Assembly (NCBI RefSeq): GCF_014284305.1
Contig: NZ_JACOFW010000005.1
Coordinates: forward strand, 62,001-126,000
DNA: 64,000 nt
Reading direction: 5' to 3'
Source: Affinundibacterium seohonense
GTDB taxonomy: Bacteria; Pseudomonadota; Gammaproteobacteria; Burkholderiales; Burkholderiaceae_D
Within the stretch, counting starts at the first letter, position 1; each line of letters begins with the position of its first letter. The translations under genes were made by a program, and so were the position numbers. Below the pieces are notes generated by a model, which saw nothing but the letters and a program-made list of their open reading frames with translations, made no database searches and had not been told where the DNA came from. Shown in pieces: positions 9,106-18,526 of the stretch.

Positions 9106-9951
9106 TCAGTGAAGTCTTGGATATTTGAAACCTGCTTTCAAACCACTCTGTTTCGTGAACCATGTTGGCGTGAAACCCCAATGCTGCATGAATGCCCGAT
9201 TTAAATGACTTTGATCACAGAACCCACAATTGAGCGCAATGTCAGTCAATGTTTGATCACTCGTCATCATCAGCTGGGTTGCGCGTTCCACACGACGCCG
9301 ACGTAAATCATCTCCGGGCGTACAACCCAGGTGCCGCAGGTACTGGCGCGCCAAGTACACGCGATGTACACCAATAGCCTCCGCGATATCCGCAATCCCC
9401 AAATCCTGATCCGATAAATCGGCGATCATTTCTTGCGCACGTTGCAACCACGGTGGCGGATTAATCGACAAGGGAATTTGCGTGTTGATGCTGCTTAACA
9501 CATTCAGGGTAAGGGCTTCCAAATCAAGCTTAAGCGCGTCACGAGAAGACGCGGCTTTGAGCAATCCAAACGCTTGTTTGATGACTAGTGAATCATGATG
9601 GCGAAGTGCAAAATCGGGCAGCTTGACTTGTTCATAGAGTTCTCGCGATTCTTCCGCATCAAAACTAATCGCAAAAAAACAACCGCCTTCGCCCGCAAAT
9701 CGATCGCGATGCACCACATCCGGCGGGTTATAAACCAACACAGGTCCCTCACGCTGCGCCCCTGCCGCCGAAGTCACGTAACGACCCCGTGTCGCCAACA
9801 CCATATGCGCGCCCGCATGACTATGCTCTTTCACCTCATGCTCAGGCACTGTGGCACGCAAATGACTCAAACCAATACGCGGAAAACGCCGATCAAATGC
9901 ATTCGTACCGTAATACTGCCCTGCTGGAAATTTATCTACTTTGTCTTTCAT
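9106..9951 (-). CDS. AraC-family transcriptional regulator
   Basis: A 281-residue regulator from the ATG at 9951, chosen because GAGG lies 8 bases before it; an in-frame start at 10008 has no such site. The N-terminal 150 residues look like a cupin-type sensing domain (HSHAGAHMVLATRG, VLVYNPPDVVHRDRF). The C-terminal 100 residues hold two helix-turn-helix motifs: LGIADIAEAIGVHRVYLARQY and LTDIALNCGFCDQSHLNRAF. The ligand is unknown. It may control the serine hydrolase 74 bases downstream, or the divergent MerR gene across the shared 265-base region. Confidence 0.9.
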   Translation of the reverse strand: MKDKVDKFPAGQYYGTNAFDRRFPRIGLSHLRATVPEHEVKEHSHAGAHMVLATRGRYVTSAAGAQREGPVLVYNPPDVVHRDRFAGEGGCFFAISFDAEESRELYEQVKLPDFALRHHDSLVIKQAFGLLKAASSRDALKLDLEALTLNVLSSINTQIPLSINPPPWLQRAQEMIADLSDQDLGIADIAEAIGVHRVYLARQYLRHLGCTPGDDLRRRRVERATQLMMTSDQTLTDIALNCGFCDQSHLNRAFMQHWGFTPTWFTKQSGLKAGFKYPRLH

Positions 9952-10135
9952 ACACAACGCCTCAATGATCTTGAAAATACGTTCATGCAAAGTCTGAACG
10001 AAAAGCATGATCTTAGAGACAAGCGAATAAGCCTTCCATCAACATCAGATCAAACGGCAAATCGGATGCATAGCCTGCAAAAATTGAGCGTAAAGCACAA
10101 TTCTGTTTAAAAATAAAAAAACTTCATCTTATCTC

Positions 10136-10166
10136 TTGACCCTCACACTACGTCAGGCTTTATAGT
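10136..10166 (+). promoter_or_regulatory. MerR-type promoter with 19-bp spacer and internal dyad
   Basis: A -35 TTGACC (10136-10141) and a -10 TATAGT (10161-10166) are separated by 19 bases, the overlong spacer typical of MerR-controlled promoters. Within it is a dyad, CCTCAC-N5-GTCAGG (10141-10157; one mismatch per arm). It lies 50 bases upstream of the MerR-family gene, suggesting autoregulation. Confidence 0.75.
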
Positions 10167-10216
10167 GCGCTTCAGGTTCTAAATATTCTATTGATGTTCG
10201 ATCAAAGAGGCACCCT

Positions 10217-11299
10217 ATGTTGTTAAAAATTGGCGAATTAGCCCAACGCACCGGGATTACGGTGCGCACCTTGCATCACTATGACAAGCTGGGCTTACTC
10301 ACGCCCTCGGTCCGGTCAGAGGCTGGTTATCGCTTGTACAATCGCCACGACATCGCCCGCTTGCATCGTATTCAGGCGTTACGCCGTTTGGATTTAACCC
10401 TACAAGAAATCGGTGAGTTAATTCAGGGCGACACTGCCGACTTGCGTGGTGTAATTAGCCAGCAAATTCTCAGCCTAGAAGAACAGATCAAACAAAACCA
10501 AGAACTGCGCGAGCGCTTGTTGGAATTGGGCGAGCAACTTGACCAAAACGATGATCTCAATATGGATTATTGGTTATCGACTTTAGAAATGATGAGCCTT
10601 CGCTCTAAATATTTCAGCCCTGAAGACATCGCTTTGTGGCGTCAACAAAAGGATCTCATTAGCGGAAAAATGGAATTAGCGATGCAGCCTATCGTGGCAA
10701 AAATCCGCGAATTCATGGACGCCAAAATTACGCCAAGTGCGCCACAAGTTTTGGTCCAAGTACAAAAATGGCTAGAAACTGTGCATCAATCCGTGCCAAA
10801 TCCAAGCTTGTTAAAAAAATTCGCTGACATGCATAGAGACGAGCCCTCTATGCAAGCCATGAGCGGGGTCGATAACGCCATGATGGATTACATCAACGTT
10901 GCGGCAATCGAGATACGTTATCAAATCTATCGCCGCTATTTGAGTGAAGAGGAATGCCAATACTTTCGCCCCTCATTTATGCGCAACGTGAATAACTGGA
11001 CCGAGTTATTTATCGATCTCAAAAAATTCATTGACGCTGGAATTGCATTCAGTGATCCGCTGGCATTAAAGCGTATTCAAGACTGGCGCGCGATGTTTCT
11101 TGATGCTTGGGGTAACCGGGTTGAGACGATACAAAAGGTGAGACAAGTCCATGAAAAAGAACCCAGACTCACCATAGGTGGTGGCCTGTCGCAGGATGTG
11201 CTTGATTATGCCGTGGCAGGAATGCGTTATATGGAAACGCAGAATTTGGCTATGCTAACTTCACCAAAGACCGCTAAAAAGATTACCAAAAGCCGATGA
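10217..11299 (+). CDS. MerR-family regulator with TipAS-like effector domain
   Basis: A 360-residue regulator. Residues 1-70 form the MerR winged helix (LLKIGELAQRTGITVRTLHH, YDKLGLL, GYRLY), followed by a dimerisation coiled coil at about 75-115. The long C-terminal region (MSLRSKYFSPEDIALW...) resembles the antibiotic-binding TipAS fold, with a second related segment at residues 200-350. AGAGG precedes the ATG. The promoter at 10136-10166 has the MerR architecture. An MFS exporter on the same strand 370 bases downstream is a likely second target, so the pair may sense and expel a toxic compound; the ligand is unknown. Confidence 0.88.
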   Translation: MLLKIGELAQRTGITVRTLHHYDKLGLLTPSVRSEAGYRLYNRHDIARLHRIQALRRLDLTLQEIGELIQGDTADLRGVISQQILSLEEQIKQNQELRERLLELGEQLDQNDDLNMDYWLSTLEMMSLRSKYFSPEDIALWRQQKDLISGKMELAMQPIVAKIREFMDAKITPSAPQVLVQVQKWLETVHQSVPNPSLLKKFADMHRDEPSMQAMSGVDNAMMDYINVAAIEIRYQIYRRYLSEEECQYFRPSFMRNVNNWTELFIDLKKFIDAGIAFSDPLALKRIQDWRAMFLDAWGNRVETIQKVRQVHEKEPRLTIGGGLSQDVLDYAVAGMRYMETQNLAMLTSPKTAKKITKSR

Positions 11300-11420
11300 A
11301 ACGATAAGCGTATCGCCGAAGAAAGTGCGATTTCTTGTCCTGTCCCTGCGAAGCATAGGGTTCAACACAAGACATTTGACATGATGCAAGAAGGGGGAAA
11401 GCAAATTAACAGGATCGCAT

Positions 11421-11556
11421 GTCATTCATGCGTAGGCAGGAATCTAGTGGCGTCCGTTGCTCAACCAAAGACGCTGGGCTCCTGCCTACGCAGGAGAGAC
11501 ACAAATAGCTTTACTCTTTGAGTCGACTTGTGTCGACACCGATACCTACGAAAGCA
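11421..11556 (+). repeat. Dispersed palindromic repeat, single copy
   Basis: The same element as at 7751: left arm at 11421-11454, loop GTTGCTCAACCAAA, right arm ending at 11500 (GGAGAGAC). The following linker-like bases to about 11556 resemble the spacer of the tandem array at 41141-41692 (ACTTGTGT, GATACCTA). Sited between the MerR and MFS genes, it could form a long hairpin in any read-through transcript. Confidence 0.85.
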
Positions 11557-11585
11557 GGGGGCGAGGCGACTGCAACGACACTAGG

Positions 11586-11604
11586 GCAATTTTGCGTAAG
11601 TCCT
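11586..11604. repeat. 19-base motif shared with 18474-18492
   Basis: gcaattttgcgtaagtcct occurs identically here, 67 bases before the MFS start codon, and at 18474-18492. Its GCAAAATTGC core is palindromic on the reverse strand. Both copies are intergenic. Confidence 0.7.
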
Positions 11605-11671
11605 TTAAATATCACATTACATAAACCAGCCAAGTCCGGCGGACAAGGCTATCCCTTTATTTGGAGTTTTT

Positions 11672-13003
11672 ATGAACAAGGATTCAAGGCCAGCACGCGG
11701 CTTTATGCGTGACCGTAATTTTCTGTGGATGCTAACGGGTGGCATCACCTCGATGCTAGGCGATCAATTTACGCTCATCGCCCTACCTTGGTTGGTACTA
11801 CAAATGACTCATGACACGCTTACTTTGGGCATCGTGCTGGCACTACTGGGCATCCCGCGCGCGCTATTTATGTTGATTGGTGGTGCCGTCGTTGATCGCT
11901 ATGATCCCAAGTCGGTGATGATGATTACCAAGTACATCAATACCGTTTTACTCGCGGTTCTGGTCGTGCTGCTACTGACTTCCAGTCTGAGTTTATGGAT
12001 GGTCTATTTGATCGCTTTATTATTGGGACTATCGACAGCATTTAGCATTCCGGCGGGAACCTCGATGCTGCCACGCGTCGTCGCGGCAGACCACTTACAA
12101 GCAGCCAATGGCATGATGCTGGGCTTACGTCAGATCACCTTCTTTTTAGGTCCTTTGATGGCGGGTGGTTTAATCGCGCTGTTGGGTGATCACGCTACTA
12201 CATCACAAGCTGGAGTAGCAACGACGTTGAATGCTGCAAACATGATGGATATCGCCGACAAAAAAGGCTTGGCGATGGCGTTTTTTGTCGATTGCTTTAG
12301 TTATGGATTTTCTGCATGGACTTTATCGCATGTGAACATGCTACCCATCGCCCCCGACCATTCGACATCATCAAAACAATCCTTACTCAGCGCGACCATG
12401 AGCGGGCTGCGTCATTGCTGGAACGACACCATGATGCGCACCTGCTTTTTATATTGGTCTGCCATCGCTTTTTTAATCATGGGTCCAATGCAAATCGCCA
12501 TGCCCTTATTAGCGCAACAACTCGGCAACAACGCAGGTGTGCTCGGACTCTTGGCCGGTGCACATGGCGCAGGCACGCTGTTGGGCATGGCGATGTCATC
12601 CATCTTTCCCAAGTTGCGACTTGGTAGTTTGGGTAGCACGATCTTGCTGATAGACACTTTGGTTGCGCTGCTATTTATGCCTATGGGACTAATCCATGTA
12701 GCGTGGCAAGGTGCTATGGCTTTGTTAGTCATAGGCGCACTCGGCGGCTATTTGCATGTAGCGGTATTCACTTGGATACAACGTCAAGTACCACCCGCCA
12801 TGCTAGGGCGCGCGATGAGTATTTTTATGTTCATCTTTATGGGCATTAGCCCTGTTTCGGCAGCATTGACGGGATGGCTAATGCACAGCATCAGCCTCAC
12901 CCAATTGTTCGCAGGCAGCGGTGCTCTGTTGATTGTGATCGTGGTTTTCGCTTTGCTGATGTCACCGATACGGCAGATGCGTGATGCTGGCGGAGTGAAT
13001 TGA
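11672..13003 (+). CDS. MFS transporter, probable drug exporter
   Basis: A 443-residue inner-membrane protein with about 12 hydrophobic segments, of the major facilitator superfamily. The loop after helix 2 carries GGAVVDRYDPKSVMM (compare the GxxxDRxxRR signature). An insert of about 30 polar residues (HATTSQAGVATTLNAAN...) sits between helices 5 and 7. TTGGAG precedes the ATG. The closest relatives by feel are exporters of the enterobactin/macrolide exporter type. The MerR/TipAS regulator lies upstream on the same strand, which fits inducible efflux. The substrate is unknown. Confidence 0.88.
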   Translation: MNKDSRPARGFMRDRNFLWMLTGGITSMLGDQFTLIALPWLVLQMTHDTLTLGIVLALLGIPRALFMLIGGAVVDRYDPKSVMMITKYINTVLLAVLVVLLLTSSLSLWMVYLIALLLGLSTAFSIPAGTSMLPRVVAADHLQAANGMMLGLRQITFFLGPLMAGGLIALLGDHATTSQAGVATTLNAANMMDIADKKGLAMAFFVDCFSYGFSAWTLSHVNMLPIAPDHSTSSKQSLLSATMSGLRHCWNDTMMRTCFLYWSAIAFLIMGPMQIAMPLLAQQLGNNAGVLGLLAGAHGAGTLLGMAMSSIFPKLRLGSLGSTILLIDTLVALLFMPMGLIHVAWQGAMALLVIGALGGYLHVAVFTWIQRQVPPAMLGRAMSIFMFIFMGISPVSAALTGWLMHSISLTQLFAGSGALLIVIVVFALLMSPIRQMRDAGGVN

Positions 13004-13127
13004 CGTGGCGTGGTGTGTTGTGTTGTGTTGTGCCAAAGCACCACTAAAAAGTCTCCTCCCTTTCAAGGGGGGCGATGGTTTATTGGTTAATGTGAAAACA
13101 CCACGACCTACATGACTTTATGAAAAT

Positions 13128-14081
13128 TTACCGGACTTTATTTACATGCCCGCCGACTTCTCGAACCAGATCTAACATGGCTTGGGCGCTGGGAGATAAA
13201 CGATGTTGTTTGCGAGTGATGATGCCATAAGCATCCATACGCAAACCAAAATTGAAGTCGAGCTCAACCAACAATCCAGAGCTTAAATAATATTGTACGG
13301 ATTCTGGAGGCAGTGCCACCACAAAATCCCCTCCCAACAAAAGACTTGTAATGACTGGGATCGCGTGTGTATCAATTGCTTCAACTGGCATATCCACACC
13401 TTGCGACAAAAATAGAGCGGTTAAGCGATCACGCAACACACTACCAGTCGGGGGAAGTATCCATGCCGTCTTCGATAAATCCTCAAAACTTAAATTGTCT
13501 TTTTTTACCAATGGATGTTCCGCTCTGACGATCAAACGATGCGGCTCATCCTGCAATACTTCGAACTTTAATTCATCATTCATTTCGCCAACAGAAATCA
13601 AGCGCCCTATCATCAGATCAAGTTCGCCACCACGCAACTGCTGCAGCAAATTCGAGCTAGTATCCACACTAATTGAAACATTGACCCGCGAATGCGTTTG
13701 CTTAAAAAGTCGTACCGCTTGAGGAATCAAACTAGTTGATGGCGTCATCACAGAACCAATTGATACTTGCCCTCTCAAACCAGAAAATACTTCCATCACC
13801 TCTTGGTGTGCGGTGTTCATCTCAGTCAGCGCTGATCCAGCGCGCCTTATCATGATTTCGCCATACCAAGTCGGAACGATACCGCGCGGCAAACGATCGA
13901 ATAATGGTACCCCTAAGGCATACTCTAAATCGGCCAGTAATTTGGACGCTGCTGGTTGTGTCATGTGTGCCGCCTCTGCGGCGCGCAGTATTGAGCCGTG
14001 TCGCCCTAATTCAACGAGTAAAACCAAATGCTTGGTTTTCAGGTGAGTCCGGACAAAACGATCTGCAATAGGGTCTCTCAT
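13128..14081 (-). CDS. LysR-family regulator, GbpR-like
   Basis: A 317-residue LysR-type regulator. The N-terminal winged helix is at about residues 13-75 (LKTKHLVLLVELGRHGSILR, AAHMTQPAASKLLADLE), with a periplasmic-binding-like sensor domain after residue 95. The LKxKHLxLLxxLxRxGSxxRAAEA pattern is that of the GbpR group, which controls arabinose/galactose uptake and oxidation in alpha- and betaproteobacteria. It is the last gene of the sugar locus, 23 bases after the SDR dehydrogenase, so it is co-transcribed with the genes it probably controls. The sugar effector is inferred. Confidence 0.9.
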   Translation of the reverse strand: MRDPIADRFVRTHLKTKHLVLLVELGRHGSILRAAEAAHMTQPAASKLLADLEYALGVPLFDRLPRGIVPTWYGEIMIRRAGSALTEMNTAHQEVMEVFSGLRGQVSIGSVMTPSTSLIPQAVRLFKQTHSRVNVSISVDTSSNLLQQLRGGELDLMIGRLISVGEMNDELKFEVLQDEPHRLIVRAEHPLVKKDNLSFEDLSKTAWILPPTGSVLRDRLTALFLSQGVDMPVEAIDTHAIPVITSLLLGGDFVVALPPESVQYYLSSGLLVELDFNFGLRMDAYGIITRKQHRLSPSAQAMLDLVREVGGHVNKVR

Positions 14082-14104
14082 TTTGGTTTTTCTATTTTCT
14101 TTTT

Positions 14105-14914
14105 CTATTCGTGGTACAGCTGAGAACGTCCACCATCGATTAAGATATCCGTGGCGTTGATAAAACGTGCTTCATCGCTTGCTAGGAACAATGCGGTGTA
14201 TGCAACCTCTTCTGGCTGACCAATACGACCACATGGCAGCAACGCTGCTTGACGTTCTCGTTCAGCTTCTGGATCGGAACAACTTGCAAACCAATTCTGA
14301 ATCGCTTCCGTCATGATCAAACCCGGTGAGATAGAGTTCACGCGAATTCCTCGTGATGCATATTCAATTCCTAAGGAACGCGTTAGACCGATCAAGGCAT
14401 GCTTGGCAACAGGATAGGGAAAACATCCGGGAATAATTTTATGCCCATGAACAGAGGCGATGTTGACGATCGCACCAGCACCGCGTTTCAGCATCTCTGG
14501 CAAAACCGAACGTGTCGCATTCCACACACCGTCGAGATCGACGGCAAAGCATCGTTTCCACTGTTCCGGAGTCATTTCCAATGGATCTGCGAATACGTTC
14601 ATACCAGCGTTATTAATTAAGATATCGACCCGTCCAAATCGCGCTATCGCTTCATCAACAAGCATTTGCATCGCATCAGCATCTGCCACATCTGCTTGCA
14701 CAAACATCGCATTCGCTTCGCCCAACTCTGTTTGGATTTTCAGCGCTGCGGCATCATCTAGATGACTATTCAGGACAACTTTCGCGCCCTCTCTTACAAA
14801 CAGACGCGCTGTGGCAGCGCCGATACCAAGCGTCGACCCAGTAACAATAGCAACCTTGTCTTGCAATCGCTTCTGCGAATATTTTTGCAAACTCACTTGA
14901 GAAATTTCAGTCAC
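14105..14914 (-). CDS. SDR-family sugar dehydrogenase (probable galactose/arabinose 1-dehydrogenase)
   Basis: A 269-residue short-chain dehydrogenase/reductase. The nucleotide-binding TGSTLGIG lies at 25-32, NNAG at 101-104, catalytic Ser154, and Tyr167-x3-Lys171 (YPVAK). The start is GTG, overlapping the araH stop by 8 bases (GTGACTGA), so translation is coupled to the transporter. From its position between the sugar importer and the regulator, with a lactonase and galactonate dehydratase upstream, it is likely the NAD(P)-dependent enzyme that oxidises imported D-galactose (or L-arabinose) to the lactone. Family membership is certain; the substrate rests on context. Confidence 0.85.
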   Translation of the reverse strand: MTEISQVSLQKYSQKRLQDKVAIVTGSTLGIGAATARLFVREGAKVVLNSHLDDAAALKIQTELGEANAMFVQADVADADAMQMLVDEAIARFGRVDILINNAGMNVFADPLEMTPEQWKRCFAVDLDGVWNATRSVLPEMLKRGAGAIVNIASVHGHKIIPGCFPYPVAKHALIGLTRSLGIEYASRGIRVNSISPGLIMTEAIQNWFASCSDPEAERERQAALLPCGRIGQPEEVAYTALFLASDEARFINATDILIDGGRSQLYHE

Positions 14915-15908
14915 GGTGACCTCGCATTTTCATTTGATCAAACATAACAGCTGCCAATAAAATCACACCTCGCATTAAGTACTGATAGAAGGTGTCTACG
15001 TCTTTCAAATTCATGACGTTTTCCACAGTTCCCATAATTAAAACACCGATAAGAACGCCAGAAATTCTCGCTTTCCCACCCTGTAGCGATACACCACCCA
15101 AAACACAGGCAGAAATTACATCCAGTTCAAACCCCTGGGCGGCATTCGGTTGTCCGCTAGTGATACGCGAAGCGAGTATCAAACCTGCGATTGCTGTCAC
15201 CAAACCTTGTATTAAGAAAATCCAGACACGCATAGATTTCACATTCACCCCTGCGAGATTCGCAGCCTCGGGATTGCCTCCAATTGCCAAGGTATTTCTA
15301 CCGAATACAGTGTGATTCAACAAAACACCAAAAACTATAAAGCACAAACTCAATACAATCACCGGCATGGGAAGTCCAAAAATACGCTGCTCGCCAAAAC
15401 TAATAAACGCTTCATTGGCAATGCCTACAGCTTGGCCTTTCGACACAATAAAAGCAAGTCCGCGCACCATCAACATGGTGGCTAAGGTAGCGATCAATGC
15501 ATTCACTCTGCAATAGGCAATCAAAACACCGTTACCCGCACCGATTAAGGCACCAGAGAGTAAAGCGCCCCCCACCGCCAAGCCGACACTGTCCGTCCGT
15601 TCTAAGATCAAAGCCCCCAATACTCCGGAAAATGCGATTGTAGACCCGACAGAAAGATCGAAATCACGGGAAGCCAAACACATCATCATCGTGCAAGCCA
15701 CCATGCCAATCTGCGATACCGATAACATCAGGCCGATCAAATTACCAGTGGAAAAAAAATTCTCCACCGTCAATGACAATACGACGAATAAGACAAGATA
15801 AGTCACTGGCATGCTTTGAGCCAGTATTTGACGTTTCAATTTATGACTAACTCCGGGCGTCGCCAGGTTTTCAAGTTTACTCACACCAACCCCATGATTT
15901 AATAACAT
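14907..15908 (-). CDS. araH: Sugar ABC transporter permease, AraH type
   Basis: A 333-residue inner-membrane permease with 8-10 hydrophobic segments. It closely follows Escherichia coli AraH: GMVACTMMMCLASRDFDLSV, VNALIATLATMLMVRGLA, GRNTLAIGGNPEAANLAGV and ACVLGGVSLQGGKARISGV. It would form the channel of an importer with AraG and AraF. araG stops 23 bases upstream and the SDR gene overlaps its 3' end. AraFGH importers carry L-arabinose and can also take D-galactose; in this locus galactose is the more likely cargo because the catabolic genes are galactonate-type. Confidence 0.92.
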   Translation of the reverse strand: MLLNHGVGVSKLENLATPGVSHKLKRQILAQSMPVTYLVLFVVLSLTVENFFSTGNLIGLMLSVSQIGMVACTMMMCLASRDFDLSVGSTIAFSGVLGALILERTDSVGLAVGGALLSGALIGAGNGVLIAYCRVNALIATLATMLMVRGLAFIVSKGQAVGIANEAFISFGEQRIFGLPMPVIVLSLCFIVFGVLLNHTVFGRNTLAIGGNPEAANLAGVNVKSMRVWIFLIQGLVTAIAGLILASRITSGQPNAAQGFELDVISACVLGGVSLQGGKARISGVLIGVLIMGTVENVMNLKDVDTFYQYLMRGVILLAAVMFDQMKMRGHRD

Positions 15909-15931
15909 ACCTCATACTCCAAATTGAGTGC

Positions 15932-17431
15932 TCAGACATAATCGGGCAGAGCGAGCTTTAATACAGCAGCCTCACTGGCATCTTCCCTTTTTAGCTCACC
16001 ACTAATCTGGCCCTCACGCATCACCAAAATACGATCCGAAATACCAAGTACCTCAGGCAGCTCACTCGATACCACAATCACACAACAACCAAGTTTGGCA
16101 ACTTCAAAAATAATGTGATAAATATCGTTTTTCGCGCCAACGTCGATACCCCGGGTTGGCTCATCCAGAATCAACACCTTCAAATCCTTTTGCGCTAACC
16201 AACGCGCCAGAATCACTTTTTGTTGATTGCCGCCAGACAGTAGTGAAATTATTTGATGCCGATCTGGTGTCTTAATTTTGAGTTGTTGAATAAAGTGTTC
16301 GGCGCGTTCCGCTTCATCTTGATGCGCTAAGAAAAAACCTGCTTTCAGGCCGTGGCGGCGTGAACTAATATTGATATTTTCGGTGATGGATGCCTGAGGC
16401 AATATGCCTTGCTCTTTTCGGTCTTCAGGGCAAAGCACCATACCCGATGCGATCGCCGCAGCAATGTTGTTGGCAGGAATAAGTGCGCCGTCTATGCGTA
16501 CTTCACCGTCAACTTTACGGCGGTCGGCACCATACAATAGCCGCACTAATTCGGTACGACCAGCACCAACCAAACCAAATAGACCAAGCACCTCGCCAGC
16601 GTGTACCTCAAAACTTTGTGCCTGTTCAATTTTAGAACCAGACAGATTCTTCACAGACAATCGCGGTTCTCCTATCGAACGCGCTTGGTAGTTATATATA
16701 TCGCTCAACTCGCGACCAACCATGTCGTGGATCAGCGTTTCTTGAGAAACGCTGACCATGACGGGATGGGTAGCGATATGTTTGCCATCTCGAAAAATCG
16801 AACAGCTATCGCATAATGCATACAATTCTTCCAGTCGATGCGAGATGTAAATAAGCGTATGTCCGCTAGCACGTAAGTCGCGAATAATCTTAAACAAGAC
16901 TTCAGTTTCACGATGCGACAAACTACTCGTTGGCTCATCAAAAGCAATCACCTGTGCGCCTTGCATCAGCGCTTTACATATCTCCACCATCTGACGCTGC
17001 GCAATCGATAGACTGTCGAGTGTGGCGTCGGGATCGAGCTCCACCCCCAGAGCGTTTAGACGTGTCACCACAAAGCTACGTGCAGCATGGCGATCAACGA
17101 AACCATATTTGCGTGGCAATCGACCAAGCAAAATATTTTCCGTCACACTCAAGTCAGGAACATATTGCAACTCTTGATGAATGACTGCAACACCGGCATT
17201 GATCGCATCCGCCGCTGATTGAAAACGACGTTCTTGACCATCGATCAACAAACGACCAGCATCCGGCCGATATTGCCCGCCCAATATTTTTAATAAGGTC
17301 GATTTACCAGCGCCGTTCTCACCTAAGAGGCCATGCACACGTCCCTTATCGGCCGCAAAACAAACATCGTCCAAGGCGACGACACCTGGGAAAAATTTGG
17401 AAACATGTTCAAACTGAAGGTAGGAAGACAT
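15932..17431 (-). CDS. araG: Sugar ABC transporter ATPase, AraG type
   Basis: A 499-residue double ATPase from the ATG at 17431. A TTG at 17455 would overlap araF and is less likely. NBD1 has Walker [13 protein letters not shown] and an atypical signature [10 protein letters not shown], with Walker [15 protein letters not shown]2 has a degenerate P-loop region ([12 protein letters not shown]), signature [10 protein letters not shown] and Walker [13 protein letters not shown]. This two-domain layout is that of the monosaccharide (CUT2) importers. It energises uptake through AraH and starts 13 bases after the araF stop. Confidence 0.93.
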   Translation of the reverse strand: MSSYLQFEHVSKFFPGVVALDDVCFAADKGRVHGLLGENGAGKSTLLKILGGQYRPDAGRLLIDGQERRFQSAADAINAGVAVIHQELQYVPDLSVTENILLGRLPRKYGFVDRHAARSFVVTRLNALGVELDPDATLDSLSIAQRQMVEICKALMQGAQVIAFDEPTSSLSHRETEVLFKIIRDLRASGHTLIYISHRLEELYALCDSCSIFRDGKHIATHPVMVSVSQETLIHDMVGRELSDIYNYQARSIGEPRLSVKNLSGSKIEQAQSFEVHAGEVLGLFGLVGAGRTELVRLLYGADRRKVDGEVRIDGALIPANNIAAAIASGMVLCPEDRKEQGILPQASITENINISSRRHGLKAGFFLAHQDEAERAEHFIQQLKIKTPDRHQIISLLSGGNQQKVILARWLAQKDLKVLILDEPTRGIDVGAKNDIYHIIFEVAKLGCCVIVVSSELPEVLGISDRILVMREGQISGELKREDASEAAVLKLALPDYV

Positions 17432-17444
17432 CGACAGGGATACC

Positions 17445-18458
17445 TTACAAACCAAATTTTTCGCGGACAGCGGCTTGATTGGTGCGCGTCAACAATGCAC
17501 CGTTTGTTAAAGTCAAGGCTGGTGGCAAACGATTCGCAGTTATCCATTCATACATCAGTAACGAGGTCTCATAACCGTGGCGTTTTGGGCTAATCAATAT
17601 GCTGCCGTAAAATGCCGTTTGTTTTGGCTTGGCAAATTCATTTAGCGTACTTTTGCTGCCACCGATGCCGATAGCGATGACGGCATCTTGTGCCAATTTA
17701 CGGCCTTCGGCAGCACGCACTGCACCTAACACTGCTTCGTCATTCATACCGAAAATAATCCATCGCTTGAAGCTGCTTTGTTTGGTCAATACGATATTGG
17801 CGGCATTGTAGGCACTTTCGGTATCGCTCTTAACCGAAGGAGCATCAATCACATTTTTGACGGGGAAACCAGCCGCCTTTAGTGCATCAACTGCGCCCAT
17901 GGTTCTTTCACGTGCAGTGGGCAACTGATCGAATGCGATCCGCATTGCTCCGATATCCGCCATATTCCAGCCGCGTTTCTTAATCTCCGCGGCCAGCTCT
18001 TCACCAACTTGCTGACCAATCTTGTAGGCGGAAATACCCATGTGCGGGATCGTTTCAATCGGCTGGCCACTACCATTTTGCAGCTGATCATCGACAGAAA
18101 AAACTCTAAGCTTATTACGTTTTGCAGCGCGTTCAATGGCCGTTCCCAATTTCACATCCGGCGCGCAAACAATAAAGCCTTGCGCCTTCTGCGCGCCTAG
18201 GTTGTCGATCGCCGCCATTAGTTTTTCACCATTAGGGACACCAATCTTGATCAAGCTAAAACCCTTTTCGCGTGCAGCTTGTTCAGCATAACGCCATTCA
18301 TCTTGAAACCAAGGCTCCTCAGCTTGTTTCACAAGGAATCCAATTTTTATCGGATCTTGCGCATACAAACTACTGCTCAACAAGACCATACCCAGTTGTA
18401 ATGTCCATTGAAACAATTTCCTTTTATTGATACTTAACTTCATCGTCGTCTCACTCAT
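17445..18458 (-). CDS. araF: Periplasmic sugar-binding protein, AraF type
   Basis: A 337-residue periplasmic receptor. A signal peptide of about 33 residues ends in SLYAQ. The mature protein strongly resembles Escherichia coli AraF ([70 protein letters not shown]). AraF binds L-arabinose, D-galactose and D-fucose. A second in-frame ATG at 18443 would still leave a signal peptide. It is the first gene of the importer block araF-araG-araH-SDR-lysR. A 68-base gap from the lactonase gene holds the 19-base repeat at 18474-18492. Confidence 0.93.
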   Translation of the reverse strand: MSETTMKLSINKRKLFQWTLQLGMVLLSSSLYAQDPIKIGFLVKQAEEPWFQDEWRYAEQAAREKGFSLIKIGVPNGEKLMAAIDNLGAQKAQGFIVCAPDVKLGTAIERAAKRNKLRVFSVDDQLQNGSGQPIETIPHMGISAYKIGQQVGEELAAEIKKRGWNMADIGAMRIAFDQLPTARERTMGAVDALKAAGFPVKNVIDAPSVKSDTESAYNAANIVLTKQSSFKRWIIFGMNDEAVLGAVRAAEGRKLAQDAVIAIGIGGSKSTLNEFAKPKQTAFYGSILISPKRHGYETSLLMYEWITANRLPPALTLTNGALLTRTNQAAVREKFGL

Positions 18459-18473
18459 TGTATTTTTGTCAGC

Positions 18474-18492
18474 GCAATTTTGCGTAAGTCCT
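18474..18492. repeat. 19-base motif shared with 11586-11604
   Basis: An identical copy of gcaattttgcgtaagtcct, lying between the lactonase stop (18527, minus strand) and the araF start (18458). It extends one base each side into GCGCAATTTTGCG, a near-palindrome. It could be a small dispersed repeat or a processing site. Confidence 0.7.
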
Positions 18493-18526
18493 AAGCATTT
18501 TCAGTGCTATCAGCACTACATAGATT

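Noticed and set aside
13012-13032. TGTTG microsatellite after the MFS gene
   Set aside because: Only three perfect units past a stop codon; no likely consequence.
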